Below, one piece after another: positions 34,241-45,256 of a stretch of DNA of 64,000 bases. Position numbers and translations under genes: made by a program. The DNA is taken from assembly GCA_017656265.1 (NCBI GenBank), contig JACDOD010000006.1, positions 62,001 through 126,000 on the forward strand, given 5' to 3'. Position 1 is the first letter of the stretch. Each line of letters starts with the position of its first letter. This DNA is from Bacillaceae bacterium. Its GTDB lineage: Bacteria > Bacillota > Bacilli > Bacillales > Alkalibacillaceae. The notes beneath the pieces are model-generated. The model made no database searches and was not told where the DNA came from. It was given only the letters and a program-made list of their open reading frames with translations.

Positions 34241-34256
34241 CGTTACGCCCTATTAG

Positions 34257-35702
<1,446 letters not shown>

Positions 35703-35710
35703 ATGGGAAA

Positions 35711-36164
<454 letters not shown>

Positions 36165-36172
36165 AAAACGAT

Positions 36173-36213
36173 AAAACCCTTGCTGCAATATACGAGTTGC
36201 AGCAAGGGTTTTT
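36173..36213 (+). terminator. atp operon terminator
   Basis: AAAACCCTTGCTGCAA (36173-36188) and TTGCAGCAAGGGTTTT (36197-36212) form a 16-bp perfect stem with a T run. Confidence 0.95.
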
Positions 36214-36677
36214 CCATTTTTCTCCCGTATAAAAAAATGGAAAAATGGTGCCTGTCACTTGTCGAAAAATCTTTGCGATAAGAGGGGATTTAGCTCGAAG
36301 GATACATCCTCGTTAAGATTGATAAAATCTTTTTAGGATCGGTAAATACTCATGAAGATCCGCTCCCCCCACAAAAAACGCAGCACCTGGTGAAACCCAA
36401 ACGCCCCCAGGAGACCACACAAATTCATTAAACAAACTCGTCAACATATATTCCATTATTTGTTCCCCCGGTCACCCCCATCAAACTTTTCCCAGATACT
36501 TCTATCCAGCAGCAAAACCTCATACACATGTTTTTGAAAAGAGAACGAAGGAAATGCTTCATTCTGAGATCAGCTTTCAACCCACAAAATAAATAGAAAT
36601 CACAACAAGTCATTCCGGGCAGCACACTAAACCAACAAACGAACTGATCCAAATATTTTAAAGCATCGCAGCCTGTA
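36214..36677. other. Gene-free region before nuo, with possible eroded minus-strand reading
   Basis: A copy of the 20-nt repeat (36247-36266) lies near the start. On the minus strand, pieces in shifting frames look protein-like (ICVDTGCDALKYLDQFV; KHVYEVLLLDRSIWEKFDGG; PGGVWVSPGAAFFVGG) but stop codons separate them and no family can be named. I treat it as a possible decayed gene and not a feature to rely on. Confidence 0.25.
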
Positions 36678-36706
36678 TCGACACAGATAAGCCCTTTTGA
36701 TATAAT
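36678..36706 (+). promoter_or_regulatory. nuo operon promoter
   Basis: TCGACA (36678-36683), 17 nt, TATAAT (36701-36706), 62 nt before the nuoA ATG. Confidence 0.75.
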
Positions 36707-36768
36707 GAAATCGATTACAAAAAATTTAAAAATATCATAAAATTTAGGGGATTAAAAGGGGGCTGAAG

Positions 36769-37143
36769 ATGGATTCACTGTACATTTATCAAAACAGCTA
36801 TCTCGTGGTTTTCCTGTTCTTGCTCATCGGCTTACTGCTGCCGGCTGTGGCGCTGGGAATGGGGAAACTTTTAAGACCATCCAGACCGACAGAAGCAAAA
36901 CTGACAACCTACGAAAGCGGAATTGACCCCTTTCAGGATGCGAGGGTCCAGTTTAATGTCCGCTATTATTTATTTGCGCTGCTTTTTGTCATTTTTGATG
37001 TGGAAACCGTTTTTCTTTATCCATGGGCAGTAGCCTATGAAAAGCTTGGAATCTTTGCCCTTATTGAAATGCTCATTTTTGTCATTATGCTGATGATTGG
37101 ATTAATCTATGCCTGGAAAAAGAAGGTGTTAAAATGGCAATGA
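36769..37143 (+). CDS. nuoA: Complex I subunit A
   Basis: 124 residues, three membrane helices. Its conserved loop [21 protein letters not shown] connects the membrane and quinone-binding parts of complex I, and [15 protein letters not shown] is the family signature. AAAGGGGGC lies 6 nt before the ATG. It overlaps nuoB by 10 nt. Confidence 0.96.
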   Translation: MDSLYIYQNSYLVVFLFLLIGLLLPAVALGMGKLLRPSRPTEAKLTTYESGIDPFQDARVQFNVRYYLFALLFVIFDVETVFLYPWAVAYEKLGIFALIEMLIFVIMLMIGLIYAWKKKVLKWQ

Positions 37144-37652
37144 ACTTAGAAGATATTACACCGGAAGAACGACAAGAATTGGAACGAAATGTATTTTTTA
37201 TCACCCTTGAACGTCTGAAGTCGTGGGCGCGAAGCAATTCTCTCTGGCCCCTCACTTTTGGGCTTGCATGCTGTGCCATTGAAATGATGGGGACAGGAGC
37301 TTCCCATTATGATTTAGACCGCTTCGGCTCATTTTTCAGAACCTCACCAAGACAATCGGATGTAATGATTGTTTCCGGCACAGTAACGAAAAAAATGGCC
37401 CCGGTGCTTCGCCGCTTATATGATCAGATGCCGGAGCCGAAATGGGTGATTGCCATGGGATCCTGTGCTACAGCAGGGGGCCCATATGTGAGGTCTTACT
37501 CTGTCGTTAAAGGAGTCGATCAAATCGTACCTGTAGATGTATACATTCCTGGCTGTCCGCCAAATCCAGCAGCCCTCATTTACGGTATTCATAAACTTCA
37601 GGAAAAAATTCGCTATGAAGCGAAAACAGGGAAGCGGGTGATCCTGAAATGA
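37134..37652 (+). CDS. nuoB: Complex I subunit B
   Basis: 172 residues. Carries cluster N2, the last 4Fe-4S before quinone. All four ligands are visible: the Cys pair in [20 protein letters not shown], and PGCPPNP. Soluble subunit at the membrane interface. Confidence 0.97.
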   Translation: MAMNLEDITPEERQELERNVFFITLERLKSWARSNSLWPLTFGLACCAIEMMGTGASHYDLDRFGSFFRTSPRQSDVMIVSGTVTKKMAPVLRRLYDQMPEPKWVIAMGSCATAGGPYVRSYSVVKGVDQIVPVDVYIPGCPPNPAALIYGIHKLQEKIRYEAKTGKRVILK

Positions 37653-38488
37653 CAGCTGAAGAGAATGGAAAAACACCAAACGAACAAACGGATGCCGGTA
37701 ACCCAGATCAAGCGGAAGAATTAAAGGCTGACGAAGCAAAACAAGACCATTCACAGAAACCCGAATCAGTCTCCGGTAAGGCAGAAACAGAAGCGAAGTC
37801 AGAAAAAGATGCAAAAAAATCGGACAAACCGGCTGCAGAAAGCCAATCAGAACGCAATAAAACTGCCGAATCCAGCACTTCAGCTACTGCTGATGATCAA
37901 TCCCGAAAAGAGACAGCACGGGAAAAGGCAGATCAAGCAGGAACGAAAAAAACGCGCAGACCGAAGAAAAAAGCAGAGAAAGAAGAGGCCCGCGAGGAGC
38001 TGGAACCATCACCAAAAGAACCACTTTTGAAAAAATATGTATCCATCATAGAAGAACACCTCGGCGAAGATGCATTAGAAGATTCATTTATTAATCGAGC
38101 ATCCAAAGACCTTCCTACGCTTATTGCACATCCCGGATTTTATTTCAGCATCGCAAAATTGTTAAAAACACATGAGGAATTGCAATTTAATTATTTATCT
38201 GAACTTCATGGAACAGACTTCAAGGAATATATGGAAGTATATGTCCATCTCTACTCATTCAGTCAAAAAGAAAATATGGCATTAAAAGTCAAATTAGATC
38301 GGGAACAGCCAGAAATTGACTCATTGACCCCGCTCTGGGAGGGAGCCAATTGGCCAGAGTGTGAAGCCTATGATTTATTAGGAATTAAATTTACCAATCA
38401 TCCTGACTTAAAACGGATCTTTCTCGGTGAAGACTGGGAAGGATACCCCCTTAGAAAAGATTATGAACCGTATGATGTGGAGGTGTAG
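37649..38488 (+). CDS. nuoC: Complex I subunit C with long disordered N-terminus
   Basis: 279 residues. The conserved 30-kDa domain begins near residue 125 and ends with [34 protein letters not shown] and [10 protein letters not shown]. The first 120 or so residues are low complexity (Lys, Glu, Ala, Ser, Asp) with a basic patch [13 protein letters not shown], and look disordered. There is no internal SD that would support a shorter start. Start overlaps the nuoB stop by 4 nt. Confidence 0.93.
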   Translation: MTAEENGKTPNEQTDAGNPDQAEELKADEAKQDHSQKPESVSGKAETEAKSEKDAKKSDKPAAESQSERNKTAESSTSATADDQSRKETAREKADQAGTKKTRRPKKKAEKEEAREELEPSPKEPLLKKYVSIIEEHLGEDALEDSFINRASKDLPTLIAHPGFYFSIAKLLKTHEELQFNYLSELHGTDFKEYMEVYVHLYSFSQKENMALKVKLDREQPEIDSLTPLWEGANWPECEAYDLLGIKFTNHPDLKRIFLGEDWEGYPLRKDYEPYDVEV

Positions 38489-38491
38489 CCA

Positions 38492-39592
38492 ATGGTCAGA
38501 ACAGAAGAAATGCTATTGAATGTCGGTCCGCAGCATCCGAGTACCCATGGCGTATTTCGTCTTGTCGTCAAAGTGGATGGAGAAATTATAAAGGAAGCTA
38601 CACCTGTTATTGGCTATTTGCACCGTGGAACTGAAAAGTTGGCGGAAGATCTTCAATATACACAAATTATCCCGTACACCGATCGCATGGACTATTTATC
38701 TGCCATGACCAATAACTATGTTCTCTGTCATGCTGTGGAGACGTTAATGGGGCTTGAAGTGCCGGAAAAAGCAGAGTATCTTCGGGTGATGGCCATGGAG
38801 CTTGGGCGCATTGCCAGTCACCTGGTCTGGTTTGGAACGTATCTGCTCGATATCGGTGCAACAAGTCCTTTTCTTTATGCATTCCGAGAAAGGGAAGCCA
38901 TTATTAACCTATTAAACGAACTGAGCGGTGCACGCCTGACGTTCAATTATATGCGAATCGGCGGGGTCAAGTGGGATGCCCCCGAGGGATGGGTTGACAA
39001 AGTTCGGGAGTTTATCCCATACATGCGGAATGAACTCGAAGGATATCACGATCTGGTGACAGGAAACGAAATTTTTGTCAATCGGGTAAAAAATGTCGGT
39101 ACTTATACAAAAGAAGATGCGATCCAGTATTCCCTGAGTGGGGCAAATCTGCGATGCACGGGCGTGAAATTTGACCTTCGTAAAGAGGAACCATACTCCA
39201 TCTATGACCGTTTTGATTTTGATGTCCCGACGGAAGAAGCGGGAGACGCTTTTGCCCGCTATAAAGTGCGCATGGCAGAAATTGAAGAGTCTCTAAAAAT
39301 ATTAGAGCAGGCAGTGGAACAGTTTCCGGAAGATGGAAAAATTTTAGGAAAAGTCCCCCGTGTCATCCGTCCGCCGGAGGGCGAAACCTATGTGCGGATC
39401 GAATCACCCCGGGGCGAGATCGGCTGTTATATTGCCAGTGACGGACAAAAAGAGCCGTATCGCCTGAAATTCCGTCGTCCATCTTTTTATAACCTGCAGA
39501 TTCTTCCAAAATTGCTGAAGGGTGAAAACATGGCGAACCTGGTGACCATATTGGGCGGAGTTGACATTGTCCTCGGGGAGGTGGACGGCTGA
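38492..39592 (+). CDS. nuoD: Complex I subunit D
   Basis: 366 residues. 49-kDa subunit related to NiFe-hydrogenase large subunits, forming the quinone site with NuoB. NVGPQHPSTHGVFRLV holds the quinone-interacting His; DRMDYLSAMTNN, GALEMARIASHL-like EL-GRIASHLVWFGT and PRGEIGCYI are conserved. Stop and nuoH start overlap by 1 nt. Confidence 0.97.
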   Translation: MVRTEEMLLNVGPQHPSTHGVFRLVVKVDGEIIKEATPVIGYLHRGTEKLAEDLQYTQIIPYTDRMDYLSAMTNNYVLCHAVETLMGLEVPEKAEYLRVMAMELGRIASHLVWFGTYLLDIGATSPFLYAFREREAIINLLNELSGARLTFNYMRIGGVKWDAPEGWVDKVREFIPYMRNELEGYHDLVTGNEIFVNRVKNVGTYTKEDAIQYSLSGANLRCTGVKFDLRKEEPYSIYDRFDFDVPTEEAGDAFARYKVRMAEIEESLKILEQAVEQFPEDGKILGKVPRVIRPPEGETYVRIESPRGEIGCYIASDGQKEPYRLKFRRPSFYNLQILPKLLKGENMANLVTILGGVDIVLGEVDG

Positions 39593-40599
39593 TGACGTGG
39601 ATGGAACAATTATTAGCAAATGCTCCTGGACTATATCAGACACTCATCTTTTTTGCGGTTGCATTAGCCTTGCTTTTCGTCGTGCTGGGGTTTGTCACCT
39701 ATGCCATTCTTGCTGAACGAAAAGTGATGGGATTTATGCAGCTTCGGTACGGTCCGTCGAAAGTCGGAGGAAGGTTTGGCCTTTTGCAAACGGTAGCGGA
39801 TGTCCTAAAACTTTTATTAAAAGAAGATATTAAACCGAGTCTCGCTGACCGACCGCTATACATTCTTGCGCCGGTGATCGCTTTTGCACCCTCTTTTATG
39901 GTGCTCGCTGCCATACCATTAAGTGAACAGCTGACCTTTACCAGCATGGGTGTAGGGTTACTATATATTATTGCCATTTCCAGCTTATCCACCATCGGAA
40001 TTATAACCGCTGGATGGGCTTCCAATAACAAGTATGCGTTACTCGGAGGAATGCGCTCCGCTGCCCAGATGATTTCCTATGAGATTCCTCTGGTCATGTC
40101 GGTAATCGGTGTTGTTCTGTTTGCAGGAAGCCTGAACTTATCAGAAATTGTGGCCCAGCAGCAATATGTACCGTACATTTTGCTACAGCCTATTGGTTTT
40201 ATCGTGTTTGTCATTTCAGCAACAGCTGAGTTAAACCGGACACCTTTTGACCTGCCGGAAGCAGAATCAGAGCTCGTGGCAGGCTACCACGTTGAATACT
40301 CCGGCTTTCGGTGGGCGTTTTTTATGCTGGCGGAATATGTCTACTTATTTGCCATGTCTGCCTTAATTACCGTGCTCTTCCTTGGAGGGTGGAATCCGAT
40401 CATCGGGCTTGATTTCATCCCGGGAATCATCTGGTTTGTACTGAAATTCAGTCTGGTCGTCTTTTTCTTCATGTGGCTCCGGGCAACCTTCCCGCGCCTG
40501 AGGGCTGACCAGCTCATGGAATTCGGCTGGAAAGTATTGCTGCCGGTCGCGCTATTTAACATCTTTTTGTCGGCTATTTTGAAAGAATTATTCTTCTAA
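39592..40599 (+). CDS. nuoH: Complex I subunit H
   Basis: 335 residues, eight or nine membrane helices. Lines the quinone tunnel. Family motifs: ERKVMGFMQLRYGPSKVG, ADVLKLLLKEDIKP, RSAAQMISYEIPL, FDLPEAESELVAGYHVEYSGFRWAFFMLAEY and RATFPRLRADQLM. Confidence 0.97.
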   Translation: MTWMEQLLANAPGLYQTLIFFAVALALLFVVLGFVTYAILAERKVMGFMQLRYGPSKVGGRFGLLQTVADVLKLLLKEDIKPSLADRPLYILAPVIAFAPSFMVLAAIPLSEQLTFTSMGVGLLYIIAISSLSTIGIITAGWASNNKYALLGGMRSAAQMISYEIPLVMSVIGVVLFAGSLNLSEIVAQQQYVPYILLQPIGFIVFVISATAELNRTPFDLPEAESELVAGYHVEYSGFRWAFFMLAEYVYLFAMSALITVLFLGGWNPIIGLDFIPGIIWFVLKFSLVVFFFMWLRATFPRLRADQLMEFGWKVLLPVALFNIFLSAILKELFF

Positions 40600-40673
40600 C
40601 AGTGTGAAGAAGAAAATTTTAAAGAAAGCGGCATGTTGAACGATCGATTCTTTAGTTAAAGGGGTGTACGCAC

Positions 40674-41087
40674 ATGAAAGGTTTAGCCAAAGGGTTAAAA
40701 TATACCCTTAAAAATATGACCCAGGAAAAAGTCACCTATGACTATCCGGAAGAACCATTGCCCCTTCCAGACCGGTTTCGGGGAATTCAAAAATTTTATC
40801 CGGAAAAGTGTATTGTATGCAACCAGTGCGTCAACATTTGTCCAACTGACTGCATTACCTTAACCGGGAAAAAACATCCGGATCCCGAGCGGAAAGGAAG
40901 AATTATTGAAACATACAATATCAATTTTGAAATTTGCATATTATGTGATTTATGTACAGAGGTTTGTCCTACCGAAGCCATTGTCATGACCAATAACTTT
41001 GAATTAGCCGAATATTCAAGGGATGAATTTTTCAAAGACCTGCAATGGCTTGATGAAAACGATACGAACATAAGAAAGGAGAATTAG
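40674..41087 (+). CDS. nuoI: Complex I subunit I
   Basis: 137 residues. Two 4Fe-4S ferredoxin motifs, CIVCNQCVNICPTDC and CILCDLCTEVCPTEA, pass electrons towards NuoB. N-terminal amphipathic helices contact the membrane arm. AAGGGGTG precedes the ATG by 9 nt. Confidence 0.97.
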   Translation: MKGLAKGLKYTLKNMTQEKVTYDYPEEPLPLPDRFRGIQKFYPEKCIVCNQCVNICPTDCITLTGKKHPDPERKGRIIETYNINFEICILCDLCTEVCPTEAIVMTNNFELAEYSRDEFFKDLQWLDENDTNIRKEN

Positions 41088-41089
41088 TC

Positions 41090-41596
41090 ATGAGCGGAGA
41101 GATCATAGCTTTTGTACTCCTTTCTGCCGCCAGTGTCATCGGTGCACTGGCCATGCTGTATGTATCCAAAGTTGTGCACATGCTGCTGTCCCTCGTGCTG
41201 ACCTTTTTCAGTCTGGCCGGGATCTATGTGCTGCTGTCGGCAGAATTTGTGGCTGTTGTTCAGGTATTGATCTACTCAGGAGCCATTTCGATCATGATGA
41301 TTTTCGGCATTATGCTGACGAAGCATCATGATCAGGAAAAGCATCCCCAGAATATCGGCCGTTCTTTACTCGCGGGTGGGGGAGTCATTGTCTTTTTTGC
41401 CGCCGTATACGGCGCTATCCGCAAAGTTCCCTTTGGTGAACAGGCCACAGGATTGCATGAAGCCAATACAGAGCAGATCGGAATTAAAATCTTTTCCTAT
41501 TATGTCATACCATTTGAAGTCGTATCGGTCATTCTGCTGGCGGCACTGGTTGGGGCCGTTGTTCTCGCCAAAAGGGAAGGAGATGATCAGTCATGA
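41090..41596 (+). CDS. nuoJ: Complex I subunit J
   Basis: 168 residues, five membrane helices. The pi-bulge helix region is recognisable at [28 protein letters not shown] is 8 nt before ATG; the gene overlaps nuoK by 4 nt. Confidence 0.95.
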   Translation: MSGEIIAFVLLSAASVIGALAMLYVSKVVHMLLSLVLTFFSLAGIYVLLSAEFVAVVQVLIYSGAISIMMIFGIMLTKHHDQEKHPQNIGRSLLAGGGVIVFFAAVYGAIRKVPFGEQATGLHEANTEQIGIKIFSYYVIPFEVVSVILLAALVGAVVLAKREGDDQS

Positions 41597-41907
41597 GTGC
41601 TGTTCCGGCTCAAGGTTATTTAATCCTGGCACTGATTTTGTTTTGTATCGGACTTTTTGGAGCGTTAACCAAAAGAAATACAATCATCGTGCTGATTTCT
41701 ATTGAATTAATGTTAAATGCCGTCAACTTGAATTTAGTTGCGTTCAGCAAATATGGAATTCATCCGAATATTACGGGACAGGTATTTAGCCTGTTTTCCA
41801 TCACCATCGCAGCAGCTGAGGCAGCGGTAGGGATTGCGATTCTGCTGGCACTCTATCGAAATCGCCGGAGTGTGCAAATCAATGAAATGGATACGTTAAA
41901 ACATTAA
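41593..41907 (+). CDS. nuoK: Complex I subunit K
   Basis: 104 residues, three helices. MrpC-like subunit with the two conserved intramembrane Glu: [14 protein letters not shown] and [15 protein letters not shown]. Confidence 0.96.
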   Translation: MSAVPAQGYLILALILFCIGLFGALTKRNTIIVLISIELMLNAVNLNLVAFSKYGIHPNITGQVFSLFSITIAAAEAAVGIAILLALYRNRRSVQINEMDTLKH

Positions 41908-41932
41908 TCATGATTAGAAGGGATATGATAAA

Positions 41933-43774
41933 ATGATCAGTTTTGCATGGCTGATCCCGCTGTTTCCGTTGATTTCCTTCATGGTGTTAATCCTTTCTGG
42001 AAAAAAACTTAAAAATGCAAGCGGTTATCTAGCGATTTTGCTGACAGGGATTTCTTTTCTCCTGACTATAGGCGTGCTTTTGGATTTGCGGACTATTACG
42101 GAATTTGAAGTGATTTGGCCATGGTTAACCGTTGGAGAGATTGAATTTCAGGCAGGAGCCCTGATCAATCCCCTCAATGGATTAATGCTGTTTGTAGTTT
42201 CATTTGTCAGCCTTCTCATACATATTTATTCACTCGGTTATATGGGGGAGGATGACCGAAAGTCTTCATACTTTGCTTATTTAAGCCTGTTTACGTTTGC
42301 CATGCTCGGACTTGTGATGTCTCCTAATCTATTGCAGTTTTATATGTTCTGGGAGCTTGTTGGTCTGGGTTCATTCCTGCTGATTGGCTTTTATCTGTAT
42401 AAAGAAAGTGCTAAAAAGGCGGCCCGGAAAGCCTTTATCATGACCAGAATCGGGGATGCGGGCCTGTTAATCGGCCTGATTCTATTATTCTGGCAAACAA
42501 AGACCCTATCTTTTTTAGAAATTTTTCAGGCGATTGAACAGCAGAAGCTGGCTCCTGGCATGATCACCTTGATTGCCATTCTGCTCTTCATCGGAGCGGT
42601 AGGAAAGTCAGGTCAGTTCCCCCTTCATACGTGGCTTCCGGATGCCATGGAAGGACCGACCCCTGTGTCGGCTTTGATTCACGCTGCTACCATGGTGGCA
42701 GCCGGTGTGTATCTTGTAGCTGCGACGTATCCGCTCTTTCTGGCCAGCGAATGGGCGTTAATCATTGTTTCTGTGATCGGTGCATTTACCGCCATATTTG
42801 CAGCCACTATCGGACTGGTTCAGGATGATCTGAAACGGGTCCTGGCCTATTCCACCGTATCCCAGCTTGGCTATATGATGCTGGCACTGGGAGCAGGGGG
42901 CTATGTAGCCGGAGTGTTTCACCTGACCACCCACGCATTCTTTAAAGCGCTATTGTTCCTGGCTGCAGGAAGTGTCATCTTTGCCTTGAAAAATCAGCAT
43001 ATTAAACAGATTGCCGGTTCAGGCAAGCACCTTGCTGTAACGAAGTGGACCTTCTTAATCGGCACCCTTGCCATCAGTGGATTCCCGCTCTTGTCAGGGT
43101 CCTTCAGTAAAGAAGCTATTTTTGCCGCACTGCTGGAGGATGGGCAGTACGGACTTCTGGCTGTGGCATTGTTCACCGCCTTTTTAACATCTGTCTATAT
43201 GTTCAGGCTTTACTTCCTTGTTTTTCACGGAAAAGGGGAGGACAAACCGGAAAGAACTGTTCCGCTATGCATGAATGGACCAATGGTGATTCTGGCTGTC
43301 TTCGCTGTCATTGCGGGATTTTTCGGCTCACAGCTTGCAGACTGGCTGGCGGGAGGTCAGGGATCATTTGCGGTTCTTCATCACAGCCCAACCTGGCTGA
43401 TCTTTCTGGCAACCCTCGTCTCACTTGGAGGGATTGTGCTGGCCTATTATATTTATCTGAGAAAACAAATCAATCAAGAGGAATGGAAAGAAACCTTTTC
43501 ATCTACGTACACCATTTTGTATAACAAATATTTCATTGATGAATTTTATGAAAATACGATTCTTTACAGTACAAGAGCCATTTCCTATCTTATCTTTTAT
43601 ATCGAAAAATATGTGGTAGAAACCGCCATGGCCTTTGTATCCGGGACCATCAAAGCCATTGGTACGAGGGGATCCAGATTGCAAACCGGCCAGGTGCAAA
43701 CCTATGGCACAGTAGCACTCCTGGGTCTTGCAGCCATTGTCCTATTCTTTGTCGTCAAAGGGGGGTACATGTAA
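41933..43774 (+). CDS. nuoL: Complex I subunit L
   Basis: 613 residues, Mrp-antiporter-like proton pump. MFWELVGLGSFLLIGFY holds the conserved Glu; GKSGQFPLHTWLPDAMEGPTPVSALIHAATMVAAGVYL and the Lys in DDLKRVLAYSTVSQLGYM are channel motifs. The C-terminal part is the lateral helix HL and final anchor (about 515-613). Confidence 0.97.
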   Translation: MISFAWLIPLFPLISFMVLILSGKKLKNASGYLAILLTGISFLLTIGVLLDLRTITEFEVIWPWLTVGEIEFQAGALINPLNGLMLFVVSFVSLLIHIYSLGYMGEDDRKSSYFAYLSLFTFAMLGLVMSPNLLQFYMFWELVGLGSFLLIGFYLYKESAKKAARKAFIMTRIGDAGLLIGLILLFWQTKTLSFLEIFQAIEQQKLAPGMITLIAILLFIGAVGKSGQFPLHTWLPDAMEGPTPVSALIHAATMVAAGVYLVAATYPLFLASEWALIIVSVIGAFTAIFAATIGLVQDDLKRVLAYSTVSQLGYMMLALGAGGYVAGVFHLTTHAFFKALLFLAAGSVIFALKNQHIKQIAGSGKHLAVTKWTFLIGTLAISGFPLLSGSFSKEAIFAALLEDGQYGLLAVALFTAFLTSVYMFRLYFLVFHGKGEDKPERTVPLCMNGPMVILAVFAVIAGFFGSQLADWLAGGQGSFAVLHHSPTWLIFLATLVSLGGIVLAYYIYLRKQINQEEWKETFSSTYTILYNKYFIDEFYENTILYSTRAISYLIFYIEKYVVETAMAFVSGTIKAIGTRGSRLQTGQVQTYGTVALLGLAAIVLFFVVKGGYM

Positions 43775-45253
43775 ATGGGACTGTTAAGCCTGCTTTTGTT
43801 TTCGCCGATGATCGGATTATTATTGATATCCATATTAACGAAAAACAGTGATCATAAAAGTATTCATCGGTATGCTGTTTTAGGCGGCATCATCCCCCTG
43901 GTTATCTCCTGGGTTGCTTATATTCAGTTCCAGGGACATAACCAGCTGGCTGAAAGAGTGTCCTGGTTCTCCTATCAGGGTGGACAGCAAAGTTTTGTCA
44001 TCGATTATGAGCTGGCACTTAACGGATTTCGCCTGGCCTTAATCCTGTTAACCACACTCATTGTCATGCTTGCCATTCTAGCATCTGTAAAACAAATTAC
44101 AAAAAATCCACGACTGTTCTATCAGTGGCTGTTTGTGCTGGAGCTTGGTATTCTTGGTGTCTTTGCTTCCGATAATATGTTTCTGTTCTTCTTCTTCTTT
44201 GAACTGACCCTGATTCCGATGTTCTTTTTAATCGGAAAATGGGGACATGTGGAGCGGGAAGAAGCCGCCTACAAATATGTGATTTATAACGGCCTGGGGT
44301 CAGCGGTATTGTTGATTGCCATCGTAGCGGTATTTGCTCAGGCTGGAACGACTAATTTTGAGGCAGTTCAGGCCTATATGGCCCAACGTGATGATATGGC
44401 TTTCCAGGTGGGTGTGCTGATCGCATTCCTGGTTGCCTTTGGCGTGAAATTGCCAATTATACCTCTGCACTCATGGATGGTGAGTGTCCACGTTTATGCA
44501 CCCCCGGCAGTTGTAATGATTCACGCAGGGGTTCTCTTAAAAATCGGGGCCTATGGTCTTCTGCAATTTGGTTCCGGGATGTTTCCGGATGCGTTTCCGG
44601 TATTCGCAGTGACGATCGCTGTACTTGGTCTGATCAACCTGCTTTACGGTGCGTTTCTGGCACTGATTCAGGATGATCTGCGAAAAGTCTTTGCCTATGC
44701 CAGTGTATCCCATATGGGAATCATTCTCCTTGGCATTGCCGGTATGAATACAGCAGGATATCAGGGCGCTATTTTCCAGACGATTTCCCACGGCCTGATT
44801 TCAGCTCTGCTTTTCTATCTGGTTGGCATCTTGATTCTCAGAACCGGAACCACCAATCTGAAAAAACTGGGAGGCATGTGGACAGCTGCTCCCGTTCTTT
44901 CAGGCCTGTTTTTAACCGGTGCCCTGGCTGGACTCGGACTGCCGGGAATGAGCGGGTTTGTCAGTGAATTCATGGCGTTTGTGGGCGTTTTTGAACAGCT
45001 CCCTCTATTTGGGGCTGTAGGTGTAATTGGAATAATTCTGACCGTCGTCTATTTCCTGCGGGCAATTTTAAATATGACTTTCGGGGACCCCAGAAAAAAT
45101 AAATACGAAAAAATGGCTGATATTGGAAAAGGAGAACTGTTTCCGGCAGGGGTTCTCGTTGCCTTTATTATCCTGATTGGCGTTTATCCAGATAGCCTGA
45201 GCCAGCTTTTACAAATCACCCTGGAAACACTAGTCACAGGGATGGGGGGATAA
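43775..45253 (+). CDS. nuoM: Complex I subunit M
   Basis: 492 residues, second Mrp-like pump. FFFFELTLIPMFFLIGKWG has the channel Glu; VKLPIIPLHSWMVSVHVYAPPAVVMIHAGVLLKIGAYGLL and DDLRKVFAYASVSHMG follow. Starts immediately after the nuoL stop with AAAGGGGGG as SD. Confidence 0.97.
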   Translation: MGLLSLLLFSPMIGLLLISILTKNSDHKSIHRYAVLGGIIPLVISWVAYIQFQGHNQLAERVSWFSYQGGQQSFVIDYELALNGFRLALILLTTLIVMLAILASVKQITKNPRLFYQWLFVLELGILGVFASDNMFLFFFFFELTLIPMFFLIGKWGHVEREEAAYKYVIYNGLGSAVLLIAIVAVFAQAGTTNFEAVQAYMAQRDDMAFQVGVLIAFLVAFGVKLPIIPLHSWMVSVHVYAPPAVVMIHAGVLLKIGAYGLLQFGSGMFPDAFPVFAVTIAVLGLINLLYGAFLALIQDDLRKVFAYASVSHMGIILLGIAGMNTAGYQGAIFQTISHGLISALLFYLVGILILRTGTTNLKKLGGMWTAAPVLSGLFLTGALAGLGLPGMSGFVSEFMAFVGVFEQLPLFGAVGVIGIILTVVYFLRAILNMTFGDPRKNKYEKMADIGKGELFPAGVLVAFIILIGVYPDSLSQLLQITLETLVTGMGG

Positions 45254-45256
45254 GCA

